From Mesorhizobium sp. M3A.F.Ca.ET.080.04.2.1 (GTDB lineage Bacteria; Pseudomonadota; Alphaproteobacteria; Rhizobiales; Rhizobiaceae): DNA of 64,000 bases. Below the pieces are notes generated by a model that saw only the letters and a program-made list of their open reading frames with translations, was not told the DNA's origin and did not search any database. The first letter of the stretch is position 1. Every line of letters begins with the position of its first letter. Made by a program: the position numbers and the translations under genes. Location of the stretch: positions 434,001-498,000 of the forward strand of contig NZ_CP034451.1 in the NCBI RefSeq assembly GCF_003952525.1. The letters run 5' to 3'. This document shows positions 53,157 through 62,068 of the stretch, piece by piece.

Positions 53157-54026
53157 TTATCTTTCGAGACGAGCCAGCAGCGAGGACGTGTCCCAGCGCC
53201 TGCCGCCCATTTCCTGCACATCCTTGTAGAACTGATCGACGAGCGCCGTCACCGGCAGCTTGGCGCCGTTGCGATTGGCTTCGGCCAGGCAGATGCCGAG
53301 ATCCTTGCGCATCCAATCGACGGCAAAGCCGAAATCGTATTTTCCCGCATTCATCGTCTTGTGGCGGCTGTCCATCTGCCAGGAGCCGGCGGCGCCCTTG
53401 GAGATCACCTCGATGACTTTCTCGATGTCGAGGCCTGCCTTCTTGCCGAAATGGATGCCTTCGGCCAGTCCCTGGACCAGCCCCGCAATGGTGATCTGGT
53501 TGATCATCTTGGTGAGCTGGCCAGCGCCCGCCGACCCCATCAGCCCGACCATTCGGGCATAGGCGTCGATGATGGGCTTGGCCTTGTCGAAGGCAGCCTG
53601 CTCGCCGCCAACCATCACCGTCAGGACGCCGTTCTCGGCGCCGGCCTGGCCGCCCGACACCGGCGCGTCGAGGAAGGAAAAGCCGGCCTTTTCAGCGGCT
53701 TCGGCCAATTCCCGCGCGACCTCTGCAGAGGCCGTGGTGTTGTCGACGAACACGGAGCCCTTCTTCATCGCGGCGAAGGCGCCGTTTGCGCCGGTCGTCA
53801 CCGAGCGCAGATCGTCGTCATTGCCGACGCAGGAGAAGACGAAGTCCATGCCCTCGGCCGCTTCGGCCGGCGTCAGCGCCAGTTTGCCGCCATGCTGTGC
53901 GACCCACTGCTCGGCTTTTGCGGCGGTGCGGTTGTAGACGGTGACGAGGTGGCCGCCCTTGTTCTTCAGGTGCCCGGCCATCGGGTAGCCCATGACGCCG
54001 AGACCGAGAAATGCAACCGATGCCAT
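53157..54026 (-). CDS. NAD(P)-dependent beta-hydroxyacid dehydrogenase (3-hydroxyisobutyrate type)
   Basis: 289 residues with an N-terminal Rossmann motif VAFLGLGVMGYPMAGHL, the substrate signature DAPVSGGQAGAENGVL and the catalytic Lys in GQLTKMINQ. The second domain is all-helical. Substrates in this family include 3-hydroxyisobutyrate, tartronate semialdehyde, glyoxylate and succinic semialdehyde; MDFVFSCVGND suggests no clear choice. Confidence 0.9.
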   Translation of the reverse strand: MASVAFLGLGVMGYPMAGHLKNKGGHLVTVYNRTAAKAEQWVAQHGGKLALTPAEAAEGMDFVFSCVGNDDDLRSVTTGANGAFAAMKKGSVFVDNTTASAEVARELAEAAEKAGFSFLDAPVSGGQAGAENGVLTVMVGGEQAAFDKAKPIIDAYARMVGLMGSAGAGQLTKMINQITIAGLVQGLAEGIHFGKKAGLDIEKVIEVISKGAAGSWQMDSRHKTMNAGKYDFGFAVDWMRKDLGICLAEANRNGAKLPVTALVDQFYKDVQEMGGRRWDTSSLLARLER

Positions 54027-54130
54027 AGGCCACCTTCCGAGAACGAATTTTCAGTTGCGGAAGCTCTATGCCCTGCAGCGGATTCGTCAAGGCGCGGAAA
54101 GCCGCATCGCCTGGCGCGGACCGGAAGCTT

Positions 54131-54955
54131 CTATCGGTGCAGATGGATGGTGATGCGCCTCTCGATCCATTCGACGCCGTGGCGCAGGATCTCGACCATC
54201 ACCAGGTAGACGATCGCCACCCAGATATAGGCCTGGATGTCGAAGGACCTGGCATAGGCGAGCTTGGCGTTGCCCATCAGGTCGTAGACGGTGATGATGG
54301 CGACGATCGCCGACGCCTTGATCATCAGGACGAGCTCGTTGCCGTAGGGTCTCAAGGCCACGACGATCGCCTGCGGCAGGATGATCTTGCGCAGCGTCTG
54401 CAGCCGGTGCAGACCAAGCGAGGCTGCGCCCTCCCATTGGCCCCTCGGCACGCTCTCGATGGCGCCGCGAAGGATCTCGGCCTGGTAGGCGGCGGTGTTG
54501 AGCGCGAAGGCGAACACGCCGCAATAGAACGCCTCGCGGAAGAACCACCAGAGGCCGACGGTTTCGAGCTGCGGCCGGAACGAGCCGACGCCGTAATAGA
54601 CCAGATAGACCTGCACCAGCAGCGGGGTGCCGCGGAAGAAATAGACATAGCAGTAGGCCAGCCCGGAGAGCAGCTGGCTCTTCGACATGCGGGCGTAGGT
54701 GACGGGAAGCGACAAGATCGCGCCGGCGATCATCGAAATGATCACCAGGGCAAGCGTCGTTCCCAGTCCCTGCAGATAGGCCGGCGCGTATCTGGCGAAG
54801 AACTCGGGGTTCCAGGCAGTGACCAGATAGGCAACGATGCCGAGGCCGAAGAGGGCCCACATGGCCACGAGCGCGTAACCGACGATGCGAGCGCGCGGCC
54901 AGCCGCGCGCCTGGGGCGGCGGCCGCTCGACGACGATGGCCTGGCTGACGCTCAT
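54131..54955 (-). CDS. Polar amino-acid ABC transporter permease (HisM/GlnP type)
   Basis: 274 residues with five or six membrane helices and the permease motif ALNTAAYQAEILRGAIESVP, the EAA loop that docks to the ATPase. The N-terminus has a 30-residue cytoplasmic leader (MSVSQAIVVERPPP). The ATG overlaps the stop of the other permease (ATGA). Third gene of the binding protein-permease-permease operon. Confidence 0.93.
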   Translation of the reverse strand: MSVSQAIVVERPPPQARGWPRARIVGYALVAMWALFGLGIVAYLVTAWNPEFFARYAPAYLQGLGTTLALVIISMIAGAILSLPVTYARMSKSQLLSGLAYCYVYFFRGTPLLVQVYLVYYGVGSFRPQLETVGLWWFFREAFYCGVFAFALNTAAYQAEILRGAIESVPRGQWEGAASLGLHRLQTLRKIILPQAIVVALRPYGNELVLMIKASAIVAIITVYDLMGNAKLAYARSFDIQAYIWVAIVYLVMVEILRHGVEWIERRITIHLHR

Positions 54956-55668
54956 CGCGCCGTCCTCCGTGACAGCGAACGCAGAATGAAGCCGGTGGCG
55001 ATCGACGACAGAATGGCCAGCACAAGGAAGATCAGCGCCGCGACGCTGTAGAAGAGGAAGGAATGCTTGGTGACGCGGGCCGCGACCCCGGCATTGCGCA
55101 GGGTTTCCGCGAGATTGACGACCGAGACCAGCGAGGTGTCCTTGAGCAGGATCAGCCAGCAATTCTCAAGGCCGGGAAAGGCGATGCGCAGCAATTGCGG
55201 CAGTATCACCTTGAACATGGTCTGCCATTTCGAAAGGCCGATGGCGTAGCCGCCCTCATACTGGCCCTTGGGGATGGCGCGAAAGGCGGAAAGGAAGACC
55301 TCGCTGGTGTAGGACGAGAAGATCAGCGAGAGCACGATCAGGCCGGCAAGGAAGCTGTTCACGTCGACCGTCGTGTCGGGCCAGAACAGGCGTATAAGGT
55401 GCTGCAGCAGGATCGGCATGCCGAAGAAGAACAGAAACAGCGTCACCAGTTCCGGCAGGCCTCGAAACACGGTGGTGTAGATATTGGCCGCCAGGCGCAG
55501 CGACGGCTCCTCGTGCTGCTTGGCGAAGGCGACGAAAAAGCCGATCACCAGGCCGATCGGCAATGTGGCGAGCGCCAGTGCGATCGTGACCAGCACGCCA
55601 GAGGCGATGTCGTCAAGCCAGCCGTCCGGTCCCCAACTGAGAAGTGTCCATATGCTCTGGGCTGGCAT
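54952..55668 (-). CDS. Polar amino-acid ABC transporter permease (HisQ type)
   Basis: 238 residues with membrane helices throughout and the EAA-type motif SSYTSEVFLSAFRAIPKGQYE. It pairs with the next permease to form the channel. A start at 55668 gives MPAQSIWTLLSWG. Between it and the binding-protein gene lies a strong hairpin at 55708-55735. Confidence 0.93.
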   Translation of the reverse strand: MPAQSIWTLLSWGPDGWLDDIASGVLVTIALALATLPIGLVIGFFVAFAKQHEEPSLRLAANIYTTVFRGLPELVTLFLFFFGMPILLQHLIRLFWPDTTVDVNSFLAGLIVLSLIFSSYTSEVFLSAFRAIPKGQYEGGYAIGLSKWQTMFKVILPQLLRIAFPGLENCWLILLKDTSLVSVVNLAETLRNAGVAARVTKHSFLFYSVAALIFLVLAILSSIATGFILRSLSRRTAR

Positions 55669-55707
55669 TGACGGGTCGGGTCTCCGTGGCGATCCCGGAA
55701 TGAAGGA

Positions 55708-55735
55708 AGGGCGGCGAGGATTTCCTCACCGCCCT
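55708..55735 (-). other. Hairpin between binding-protein and permease genes
   Basis: AGGGCGG-C-GAGG (55708-55719) pairs with CCTC-A-CCGCCCT (55724-55735) around an ATTT loop, with one mismatch. No U-run follows on the minus strand. Such hairpins stabilise the message of the binding protein, which is needed in excess over the permeases. Confidence 0.7.
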
Positions 55736-55746
55736 GGCCTGAGCTA

Positions 55747-56532
55747 TCAGGATTCGGCGCCGTAGACGTCGAACTTGAAGTACTTGTCGTTGATTTCCTT
55801 GTACTTTCCATTCTTGCGGATGGCGTCGATCGCGGCATTCAACTTGTTGACCAGATCGGTCTCGCCCTTGCGCACGGCGATGCCGGCGCCAGGCCCGAAG
55901 ATCTCGACCGGCTGCGGCGACGGCTGGCCGAGGATCTTGCAGCAGGCGCCGTCAGGCGAATCCAGCCACTGCTGCAGCACCACGATATCGTCCTCGATGG
56001 CGTCGAGGCGGCCGTTGGCGAGGTCGGCCTGCTCCTCGGGGCTGCTCGGATAGCCCTTGATCGTGCTGTCGGTGTAGGTCTTGGAGGCATAGTTGAAATG
56101 CGTCGTCGTGGTGGCGACGCCGATCGACTTGCCGGCGAGATCTTCCTTGGTCACGCCCTTGAGCGGTGAATCCTTCGGCACTGCGATCGCCGACGGGGTG
56201 TTGTAGTATTTGTGGGTGAAGTCGACCTTCTCCTGACGCTCAGGCGTGATCGACATCGAGGCGACGATGGCGTCGAACTTGCCGGCCTGCAGCGCCGGGA
56301 TGATGCCGTCCCAGTCCTGCGCGACGAAGGTGCACTTCACCTTCATCTCGTCGCAAAGCGCTTTGGCGATGTCGATGTCGAAGCCGACCAGCTGGCCGTC
56401 CGACGTCAGGTTGTTGAAGGGAGGGTACGCGCCTTCGGTGCCGATCCGCAGGGTCTTTTCCTGAGCCTGGGCGACGCCAAGTGTCAGCAGCGCGGCCGAA
56501 GCGGCAAGCGCAATACGCAGTGCAATACGCAT
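55747..56532 (-). CDS. Periplasmic amino-acid-binding protein (HisJ/ArgT type)
   Basis: 261 residues. Signal peptide to about residue 23 (ALLTLGVAQAQ-EK). The mature protein begins LRIGTEGAYPPFNNLTSDG, followed by GFDIDIAKALCDEMKVKCTF, the lysine/arginine/ornithine- or histidine-binding pattern of SBP family 3. Two cysteines, in DEMKVKC, and a pair in GACCK, are visible. First gene of the importer operon. The operon's ATPase gene is not in the window. Confidence 0.93.
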   Translation of the reverse strand: MRIALRIALAASAALLTLGVAQAQEKTLRIGTEGAYPPFNNLTSDGQLVGFDIDIAKALCDEMKVKCTFVAQDWDGIIPALQAGKFDAIVASMSITPERQEKVDFTHKYYNTPSAIAVPKDSPLKGVTKEDLAGKSIGVATTTTHFNYASKTYTDSTIKGYPSSPEEQADLANGRLDAIEDDIVVLQQWLDSPDGACCKILGQPSPQPVEIFGPGAGIAVRKGETDLVNKLNAAIDAIRKNGKYKEINDKYFKFDVYGAES

Positions 56533-56686
56533 GATGATCCTCTCATATCATGGCCGCTGTTCCGTGCGGCTCTTTGTGGGCGGAGCTGTCGACCGCCCGC
56601 TGGCCGGATACTCCCACTCTTTCCGAGAAAAGCAACTGCAAAACAACGGGAAACGACAATCGCCAACTGCCGTTGCGTTACCTGAT

Positions 56687-57193
56687 TTAGGCGACAAGGC
56701 CGGTGTGGCGTTCGATGAACTCGGCTATCGCTTTGGTGTCGTCGAGGTCGAAGACGGGCAGGTTTTCGCCTTCGACGGTGAAGTCGGCCGCCACTGCGAC
56801 GATGTGCGGGTCATTGGCCGAAAGCGGCGTCCGGTCCTTGGCCTCGAGCCGTCTCGCCTCGATCTTCTGGTGGGCTTCGCGCTTGTAGCCTTCGACCAGC
56901 ACGATGTCGCTCGGAGCCAGCCGCGCCAGGATGGCATCCAGCGACGGCTCGTCCTCGTCGCGCAGTTCGTGCATAAGCGCCCAGCGTCGACCGGACACGA
57001 CCGCCACCTCCGTGGCGCCGGCCTGGCGATGACGAAAGCTGTCGGCACCCGGCTTGTCGATGTCGAAGTCATGGTGGGCGTGCTTCACGGTCGAGACTGT
57101 CCAGCCGCGGCGCACCAGTTCGGCGACCAGCTTTTCGGTCAGTGTCGTCTTGCCGGAGTTCTTCCAGCCGGTGATGCCGAATACGCGTCTCAT
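56687..57193 (-). CDS. mobB: Molybdopterin-guanine dinucleotide biosynthesis protein B
   Basis: 168 residues, a GTP-binding adaptor that helps MobA. The N-terminal Walker A is ITGWKNSGKTTLTEKL. STVKHAHHDFDIDKPGADS and DIVLVEGYKREAHQK are family motifs. Its start codon overlaps the mobA stop by four bases, so the two are translated together. Confidence 0.95.
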   Translation of the reverse strand: MRRVFGITGWKNSGKTTLTEKLVAELVRRGWTVSTVKHAHHDFDIDKPGADSFRHRQAGATEVAVVSGRRWALMHELRDEDEPSLDAILARLAPSDIVLVEGYKREAHQKIEARRLEAKDRTPLSANDPHIVAVAADFTVEGENLPVFDLDDTKAIAEFIERHTGLVA

Positions 57194-57822
57194 CGTTGAA
57201 GGCTTTGCAACAGTCGCTCCGCCGCCGCAAGATCGTCCGGCGTGTTGACGTTGAAGAACGGGTCGATCCGCTGGCCGCCGGCTTTCAGCATCGGGAAATC
57301 CACCGCGACGAAACCGTGCCGCTCCATGAAGGTCGAAACCCGGCGGTTGCCCTCGTCGGCCAGAAAATCACGCAAGCTCTCGCGCAGGCCGACCGGCCAC
57401 AGCGCAAAGGTCGGGTGCCATCTGCCGCCGGAACTGGCGACGGCGATCGCGCCCGGCTGGGCGCGGGCGGCGACGGCCAGCCGTTCGACGAAATCGAGGG
57501 GGAAGAATGGGGTGTCGCCGGCTGCGCTCGCCAGCGACCGGCATGCCGTGTTCGTTGCCGCCCATTCGAGGCCGGTGAGAATGCCGGCCAGAGGCCCGCC
57601 ATAGCCCGGCACCGTATCGGCCAGCACCGGCAGATCGATGCCGGCAAACCGTGCCGGGTCGCCATTGGCATTGAGTGCCAGAGTTTCAACCTGCGGCATC
57701 AATCGCGCGGCTATGTGATCGATCAGCCTGTTGCTGCCGAGCGAAAGCAGGGGCTTGTCGCCGCCGCCCATGCGGCGCGACTGGCCGCCCGCCAGAATGA
57801 TCCCTGCAATGCTCCGATCCAT
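57190..57822 (-). CDS. mobA: Molybdenum cofactor guanylyltransferase
   Basis: Adds GMP to molybdopterin to give the dinucleotide form used by enzymes of the DMSO reductase family. ILAGGQSRRMGGGDKPLL at the N-terminus is the nucleotide-binding loop, DTVPGYGGPLAG the second, and VNTPDDLAAAERLL the C-terminal signature. The ATG at 57822 gives 210 residues. The same frame stays open to 58797, but the extra part is a shadow of the EamA gene. Confidence 0.95.
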   Translation of the reverse strand: MDRSIAGIILAGGQSRRMGGGDKPLLSLGSNRLIDHIAARLMPQVETLALNANGDPARFAGIDLPVLADTVPGYGGPLAGILTGLEWAATNTACRSLASAAGDTPFFPLDFVERLAVAARAQPGAIAVASSGGRWHPTFALWPVGLRESLRDFLADEGNRRVSTFMERHGFVAVDFPMLKAGGQRIDPFFNVNTPDDLAAAERLLQSLQR

Positions 57823-57827
57823 CCGGC

Positions 57828-58748
57828 CTATATGCCGTCCGGCGCCATGTCCGGTCCAGCGCTTTCGGCGGCAGTCTGCCGACGGCCAACGATGCGTTCG
57901 CGGTAAAGTGCGTAGAGGCCGGAGCCGACGATGATGGTAGCGCCGATGGTCATCGGCAGGTCCGGCAGGTCGCCGAAGATAACGAGGCCGAGCAGGATCG
58001 ACCACAACAGCGCCGTGTAGCGGAAGGGCGCGATGAAGGAGATGTCGCCCGAGCGCATGGCCATGATGATGAACTGGTAGCCGATGAGCACCAGCACGGC
58101 GGCAAGCGCCAGCAACGCGGTCGCCCGGCCACTCATCGGCGTCCAACCGCCCATTGGCGAAAGCAGGGCAGCGCCGAGCACGGTCATGGCCAGCGCGGTG
58201 GCCGTCGACACCAGCATGGTCGGGATCGCCGGCGGTATGCGCTTGGTGGAGAGATCGCGCACGGCGCAGCAGGCAACGCTGGCCAGCGCCAGCAGGGAAT
58301 AGACGCTGAAACCTTCGAAACCCGGCCGCACGATGATCAGCACGCCGGCAAAGCCGACGGCGATTGCCAACCAGCGGCGCCATCCTACGCCCTCGCCGAA
58401 GAATAGCGCCGCGCCCATCGTTACGGCAAGCGGCAATGCCTGCAGAACGGCTGAGACATTGGCGATCGGAAGGTGGGCGAGGGCGACGAGGAACGTCACC
58501 GTGGCGCCGGCCTCGCCGGCGACACGCAGCGCCACCATCGGCTGCAGCATCGCGCCGGGATTGGCGAGCGCACCGCGCTGCCAGGCCAGCAGGCCGACGA
58601 AGAGCGTTGCGAAGGCGCCGCGTACGAACATGACCTGCGCCATGTTCATCGATTCGGAGGAGAATTTCGTGATCGCGTCGTTGGTGGTGAAGCCGATCAT
58701 GGCTACGACCATGAACAGGGCGCCGCGAAGATTGGGTGAAAGAGGCAA
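57828..58748 (-). CDS. EamA/DMT-family membrane transporter
   Basis: 306 residues with ten membrane helices in two EamA repeats (about 10-140 and 150-285). The second half has FSVYSLLALASVACCAVRDLSTKR and the start RGALFMVVAMIGFTTNDAITKF is typical of the family. The substrate is unknown; members move amino acids, cofactors or sugars. It lies five bases upstream of mobA on the same strand and may be in its operon. Confidence 0.88.
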   Translation of the reverse strand: MPLSPNLRGALFMVVAMIGFTTNDAITKFSSESMNMAQVMFVRGAFATLFVGLLAWQRGALANPGAMLQPMVALRVAGEAGATVTFLVALAHLPIANVSAVLQALPLAVTMGAALFFGEGVGWRRWLAIAVGFAGVLIIVRPGFEGFSVYSLLALASVACCAVRDLSTKRIPPAIPTMLVSTATALAMTVLGAALLSPMGGWTPMSGRATALLALAAVLVLIGYQFIIMAMRSGDISFIAPFRYTALLWSILLGLVIFGDLPDLPMTIGATIIVGSGLYALYRERIVGRRQTAAESAGPDMAPDGI

Positions 58749-58868
58749 TGGCGTTTCCGGTGTTTGTCAGGTCAAGCCTGTAGCAGGCAACCGGCAACCA
58801 GCAACGTTAAAGAAATGGGCCACCGGCTGCGCCGCGACCTTTATCTAAGCTGCCGCCACGCCTGAGAC

Positions 58869-59225
58869 CTACTTTGGCGTCAACACTTCGGTGCCGTTGC
58901 CATTCTGGCCGGCGATGGTCCACAGGCCATGCAGCGAACCGTCCTTCTCCACCTTGTAGACGACGAGGCCGATTTCCTTGCCCATCACGTAGCCGGCGGA
59001 AAAGGCATCGTCGTTGCGCATGCAGATGCCATCGGAAGTCGAGCCGCCGGTTTCCCAATGGATGGTGCAGGTGGTGTCGCTGGTCAGCGTGATGGTCGCC
59101 TCGCCGCCATAGTTCGAGCCATCGAAATTGGTGCCGGCAACGGTGTAGGCGCCGCCAATGGACTGGGCGGCCGCCGGCATTGATGCAACGCCGAACATTG
59201 CAAGCGAAAGCATGAATTTGCGCAT
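58869..59225 (-). CDS. Small exported protein of unknown function
   Basis: 118 residues with a signal peptide (MRKFMLSLAMFGVASMPAAA-QS). The mature part, about 97 residues, begins IGGAYTVAGTNFDGSNYGGE, alternates polar and non-polar residues as a beta-rich fold would, and has two cysteines (about residues 53 and 68) that could form a disulphide. I do not recognise the family. Gly and Thr are frequent. It is transcribed away from the EamA/mob genes' upstream end on the same strand. Confidence 0.7.
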   Translation of the reverse strand: MRKFMLSLAMFGVASMPAAAQSIGGAYTVAGTNFDGSNYGGEATITLTSDTTCTIHWETGGSTSDGICMRNDDAFSAGYVMGKEIGLVVYKVEKDGSLHGLWTIAGQNGNGTEVLTPK

Positions 59226-59331
59226 GAGAACCCCCTTGAAGCGAAAGAAAATCGCGATCGAAGGCTAGGCTGGAACGGGCTGGTGGTAAAGCGCGCCGGA
59301 GCCGGCGTTGTTTTCAACGCTCAGCTTTCTC

Positions 59332-59826
59332 TCAAGGGCCGCGCAGGCTGGCCGCGATTGCGCCGGCCAGCGGATCGTATTTCGCCTTGAGGGATGATGG
59401 ATATTCGATCCAGACGGTGCGGATCACGCCGTCCTTTCCGAACAGGCGCCGCTCGTAGAAAACCTTGTCGCCGTTGATGCCCGAGAGTACCGCCCAGTCC
59501 CTGCCGGTCTTGCTGTAGGTGATCTTGTGGCTCGGTCCGCTGCCGGCCTTCTCGCCCGCGACGAAACTCCCGGGCGTGTCGTTGTCGACATTGTAGATGC
59601 CGGAGCAGGTCAGACTGGCGCCATCGGCGCTGAGCCATTGCTGGCCATCGCCATTTTCCGGCTCGGGCAGGGGATCGCTGAAAATCTCGTCGGGGAAGGT
59701 GCAGGACGTGCCGAAGCGAGCGTTGACGTAGGTGAACGGCTTCGCAATGGCCGTGGTCGCGGCGCTGGCCATCACGCACGACAGAACGACCGCCGACGCG
59801 CTCTGAATGAGATGAATGCGTTTCAT
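59332..59826 (-). CDS. Exported protein of unknown function
   Basis: 164 residues with a signal peptide (MKRIHLIQSASAVVLSC, cleavage near AIA-KP). The mature part has FTYVNARFGTSCTFPDEIF and SLTCSGIYNVDND, with two cysteines that could pair, and VFYERRLFGKDGVIRTVWIE, which resembles proteins conserved in Rhizobiales that have a strand-rich fold. Function unknown. The ATG at 59826 is preferred to the longer frame running to 60537, which overlaps moaA. Confidence 0.75.
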   Translation of the reverse strand: MKRIHLIQSASAVVLSCVMASAATTAIAKPFTYVNARFGTSCTFPDEIFSDPLPEPENGDGQQWLSADGASLTCSGIYNVDNDTPGSFVAGEKAGSGPSHKITYSKTGRDWAVLSGINGDKVFYERRLFGKDGVIRTVWIEYPSSLKAKYDPLAGAIAASLRGP

Positions 59827-59879
59827 GGTGCCCCACGGCCGCTGACAGACGGCGATCTTGCACCAAGCCGGGAAGAAAA

Positions 59880-60875
59880 TCAGCCGCCGGTGACGCTCAT
59901 GTGCCGTGACACCGAGGGGCGGCTGGTGCGGCGATCGATGATGAAATCGTGGCCCTTGGGCTTGCGGCCGATCGCTTCGTCGATGGCGGCGCCGACCAGC
60001 TCGTTGCCTTCGGAGGCGCGCAAGGGCGCTCTGAGGTCGGCTGCGTCTTCCTGGCCGAGGCACATATAGAGGGTACCGGTGCAGGTCAGCCGTACGCGGT
60101 TGCAACTTTCGCAGAAATTGTGGGTCATCGGCGTGATGAAGCCCAGCCTGCCACCGGTCTCGGCGACCTCGACATAACGGGCAGGACCGCCGGTCTTGTA
60201 GGGTATGTCGGTCAGACTGAACTGGCGCTCCAACGCGCTGCGCAACAGCGATAGCGGCAGGTACTGGTCGGTGCGGTCGGCGTCGATCTCGCCCATCGGC
60301 ATGGTTTCGATCACCGTCAGGTCCATTCCCCGGCCATGTGCCCAGCGCAACATCTCGGGGATTTCGGCATCGTTGAAGTCGCGCAGCGCCACGGCGTTGA
60401 GCTTGATCTTCAATCCCGCTTTCTGCGCGGCATCGATTCCTTCCATCACCTTGGCGAGATTGCCCCAGCGGGTGATCTGGCGAAACTTGTCCGCGTCCAG
60501 CGTATCGAGCGAGACGTTGATGCGCTTGACCCCGCAATCGGCGAGTTCGGCGGCAAAACGCGCCAGCTGCGAGCCATTGGTGGTCAGCGTCAGCTCTTCA
60601 AGCGCGCCGCTCTTCAGATGCCGCGACAGCTGGCGAACCAGGTGCATGATGTTCTTGCGCACCAGCGGCTCGCCGCCGGTCAGCCTCAGCTTCCGCACGC
60701 CCTTGTCGATGAAGACGCTGCAGAGCCGGTCGAGCTCCTCGAGCGACAACAGGTCCTTCTTCGGCAGGAAGGTCATGTCCTCGGCCATGCAATAGGTGCA
60801 GCGGAAATCGCAGCGGTCGGTGACCGACACACGCAGATAGCTGATCGTGCGACCGAAGGGGTCGATCATGTTCAT
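59880..60875 (-). CDS. moaA: GTP 3',8-cyclase (radical SAM) MoaA
   Basis: First step of molybdenum cofactor synthesis. The N-terminal radical-SAM cluster motif is CDFRCTYC, followed by [12 protein letters not shown] and [11 protein letters not shown]. The C-terminal cluster motif is [18 protein letters not shown]. The protein ends in Gly-Gly, the conserved C-terminal tail that reaches the active site in MoaA. A start at 60875 or 60881 is possible. Its partner moaC is 35 kb away. Confidence 0.97.
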   Translation of the reverse strand: MNMIDPFGRTISYLRVSVTDRCDFRCTYCMAEDMTFLPKKDLLSLEELDRLCSVFIDKGVRKLRLTGGEPLVRKNIMHLVRQLSRHLKSGALEELTLTTNGSQLARFAAELADCGVKRINVSLDTLDADKFRQITRWGNLAKVMEGIDAAQKAGLKIKLNAVALRDFNDAEIPEMLRWAHGRGMDLTVIETMPMGEIDADRTDQYLPLSLLRSALERQFSLTDIPYKTGGPARYVEVAETGGRLGFITPMTHNFCESCNRVRLTCTGTLYMCLGQEDAADLRAPLRASEGNELVGAAIDEAIGRKPKGHDFIIDRRTSRPSVSRHMSVTGG

Positions 60876-61019
60876 AGGCAAGCGTTTCCCGTGGCCTGAG
60901 CGGCGCCGTTATATACGGCTATTTGATACGATCCAGACTGGCTTTCAAGATAGCCGGCCTTGATCTTTGGTAACATTCCGCGACCGACATCGCGTGTCGG
61001 CTGCCCAAAGCGCGCGCTG

Positions 61020-61102
61020 GAACGGATTCAGGCGACGCGCTTCGGGTTTGTTTTGATGCATCGTTGTCCCAGAACCCGCTGCACAATTCTGGGCGACATG
61101 CA
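61020..61102. repeat. Dispersed palindromic element, copy C
   Basis: CCCAGAA (61068-61074) pairs with TTCTGGG (61087-61093) around CCGCTGCACAA, and the flanks ATGCAT on both sides extend the dyad. The stretch before it, AGGCGACGCGCTTCGGG, matches copy B. It fills most of the gap between moaA and the DUF971 gene; the remainder of that gap should contain both promoters. Confidence 0.75.
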
Positions 61103-61167
61103 TTGGCTTGACCTTTCCGCATCGAGCGAAGCAGCGTAGGGAAGGGCGCAATTCACCAGGAAGAAAC

Positions 61168-61521
61168 ATGACCGCGCCGAAGGAACTCAGGGTCTCGAAG
61201 GACCGCAAACTGCTCACCGTGACCTTTCCCGGCCATCAGCCGTTCGAACTGCCGGCGGAGTTGCTGCGCGTTGCCTCGCCTTCGGCGGAAGTGCAGGGCC
61301 ATTCGCCGGACCAGCGCGTCACGGTTCCCGGCAAGCGCAACGTCGCTATCCTCAAGATCGAGCCGGTCGGCAATTACGCCGTGCGCATCACCTTCGACGA
61401 TTTCCACGACACCGGCATCTTCACCTGGAACTATCTGCACACGCTTGGCCACGAGAAAGACGAGCGCTGGAATGCCTATCTCGCCGAGCTTGCCGAGAAG
61501 GGGCTGAGCCGCGACCGGTGA
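61168..61521 (+). CDS. DUF971 (gamma-butyrobetaine hydroxylase-like N-terminal) protein
   Basis: 117 residues. LRVSKDRKLLTVTFPGHQPFEL and PAELLRVASPSAEVQGH begin the fold; GNYAVRITFDDFHDTGIFTW has the His-Asp-Gly-x-x-T pattern, and YLHTLGHEKD follows. The family is a stand-alone version of the N-terminal domain of 2-oxoglutarate oxygenases and is widespread in proteobacteria; it has been linked to Fe-S or Mrp proteins in some genomes. The ATG at 61168 is used. Confidence 0.9.
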   Translation: MTAPKELRVSKDRKLLTVTFPGHQPFELPAELLRVASPSAEVQGHSPDQRVTVPGKRNVAILKIEPVGNYAVRITFDDFHDTGIFTWNYLHTLGHEKDERWNAYLAELAEKGLSRDR

Positions 61522-61568
61522 TCCCTCGCGCGGGAGTTCAGTCCCGCCTCAATCTTGGTGCGGCCTTG

Positions 61569-62021
61569 TCAGGCTTCTTTCAGCACCTCGGCGATCCTGC
61601 GCATCTGCTCGCCGATCATATCGCACTGCTCCGGCGTCGACTGGCTCATCGCCTTCTCGATCAGCGCCATGTGCACTTTGAGCGCCTGCATCAGCAGGGC
61701 CTCTCCGGCCTCGGTGAGGTTCAGCCGCAGAACGCGCTTGTCCTTCTCGTCGCCCTCGCGCCGCAGCAGGCCACGTGCTTCGAGCTGCGGCAGAAGCATG
61801 GTGATGTTGGAACGGCCGACCAGCAGTTTTCTCGCCAGATCGTGCTGCGACATGCCGGGATGGCGGTAGAGGTTCATCAGCACATCGAGCTGCGCAGGTT
61901 TGAGGTCGAGGGGCGCCAGTTTGCCCGCCAGAGTGCGCTCCAGCACATGACAGGCGCGCGCCACCGCGACCCAGTTGCGAAAGCGCGGGTTGTCCCAGGG
62001 CAGCTCTTGTTTAATGTTCAT
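61569..62021 (-). CDS. MarR-family transcriptional regulator
   Basis: 150 residues: dimer helix, then winged HTH (KPAQLDVLMNLYRHPGMSQHD, LARKLLVGRSNITMLLPQLE, GLLRREGDEKDKRVLRLNLT). It is divergent from an alpha/beta-hydrolase gene with 47 bases between starts. Two copies of an identical palindromic core cover this gap and the regulator's own start codon, so it very probably controls both genes. Confidence 0.92.
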   Translation of the reverse strand: MNIKQELPWDNPRFRNWVAVARACHVLERTLAGKLAPLDLKPAQLDVLMNLYRHPGMSQHDLARKLLVGRSNITMLLPQLEARGLLRREGDEKDKRVLRLNLTEAGEALLMQALKVHMALIEKAMSQSTPEQCDMIGEQMRRIAEVLKEA

Positions 62022-62049
62022 GTTTGAACTATTATGTTCATGCTTGAAC
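62016..62049. promoter_or_regulatory. Two tandem GTTCA-N4-TGAAC palindromes, likely MarR operators
   Basis: Site 1 at 62016-62029 and site 2 at 62036-62049 are each GTTCA-N4-TGAAC (spacers TGTT and TGCT), with centres 20 bp apart, about two helical turns, so two dimers could bind one face. Site 1 covers the regulator's start codon; site 2 lies 20-33 bases before the hydrolase start. Confidence 0.75.
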
Positions 62050-62068
62050 GAATGGATGGATCGCCACT

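Noticed and set aside
57190..58797. A 535-codon frame that would fuse extra sequence to MobA
   Set aside because: Only the last 210 codons match MobA; the front part overlaps the EamA gene, which has a clear ten-helix pattern in another frame.
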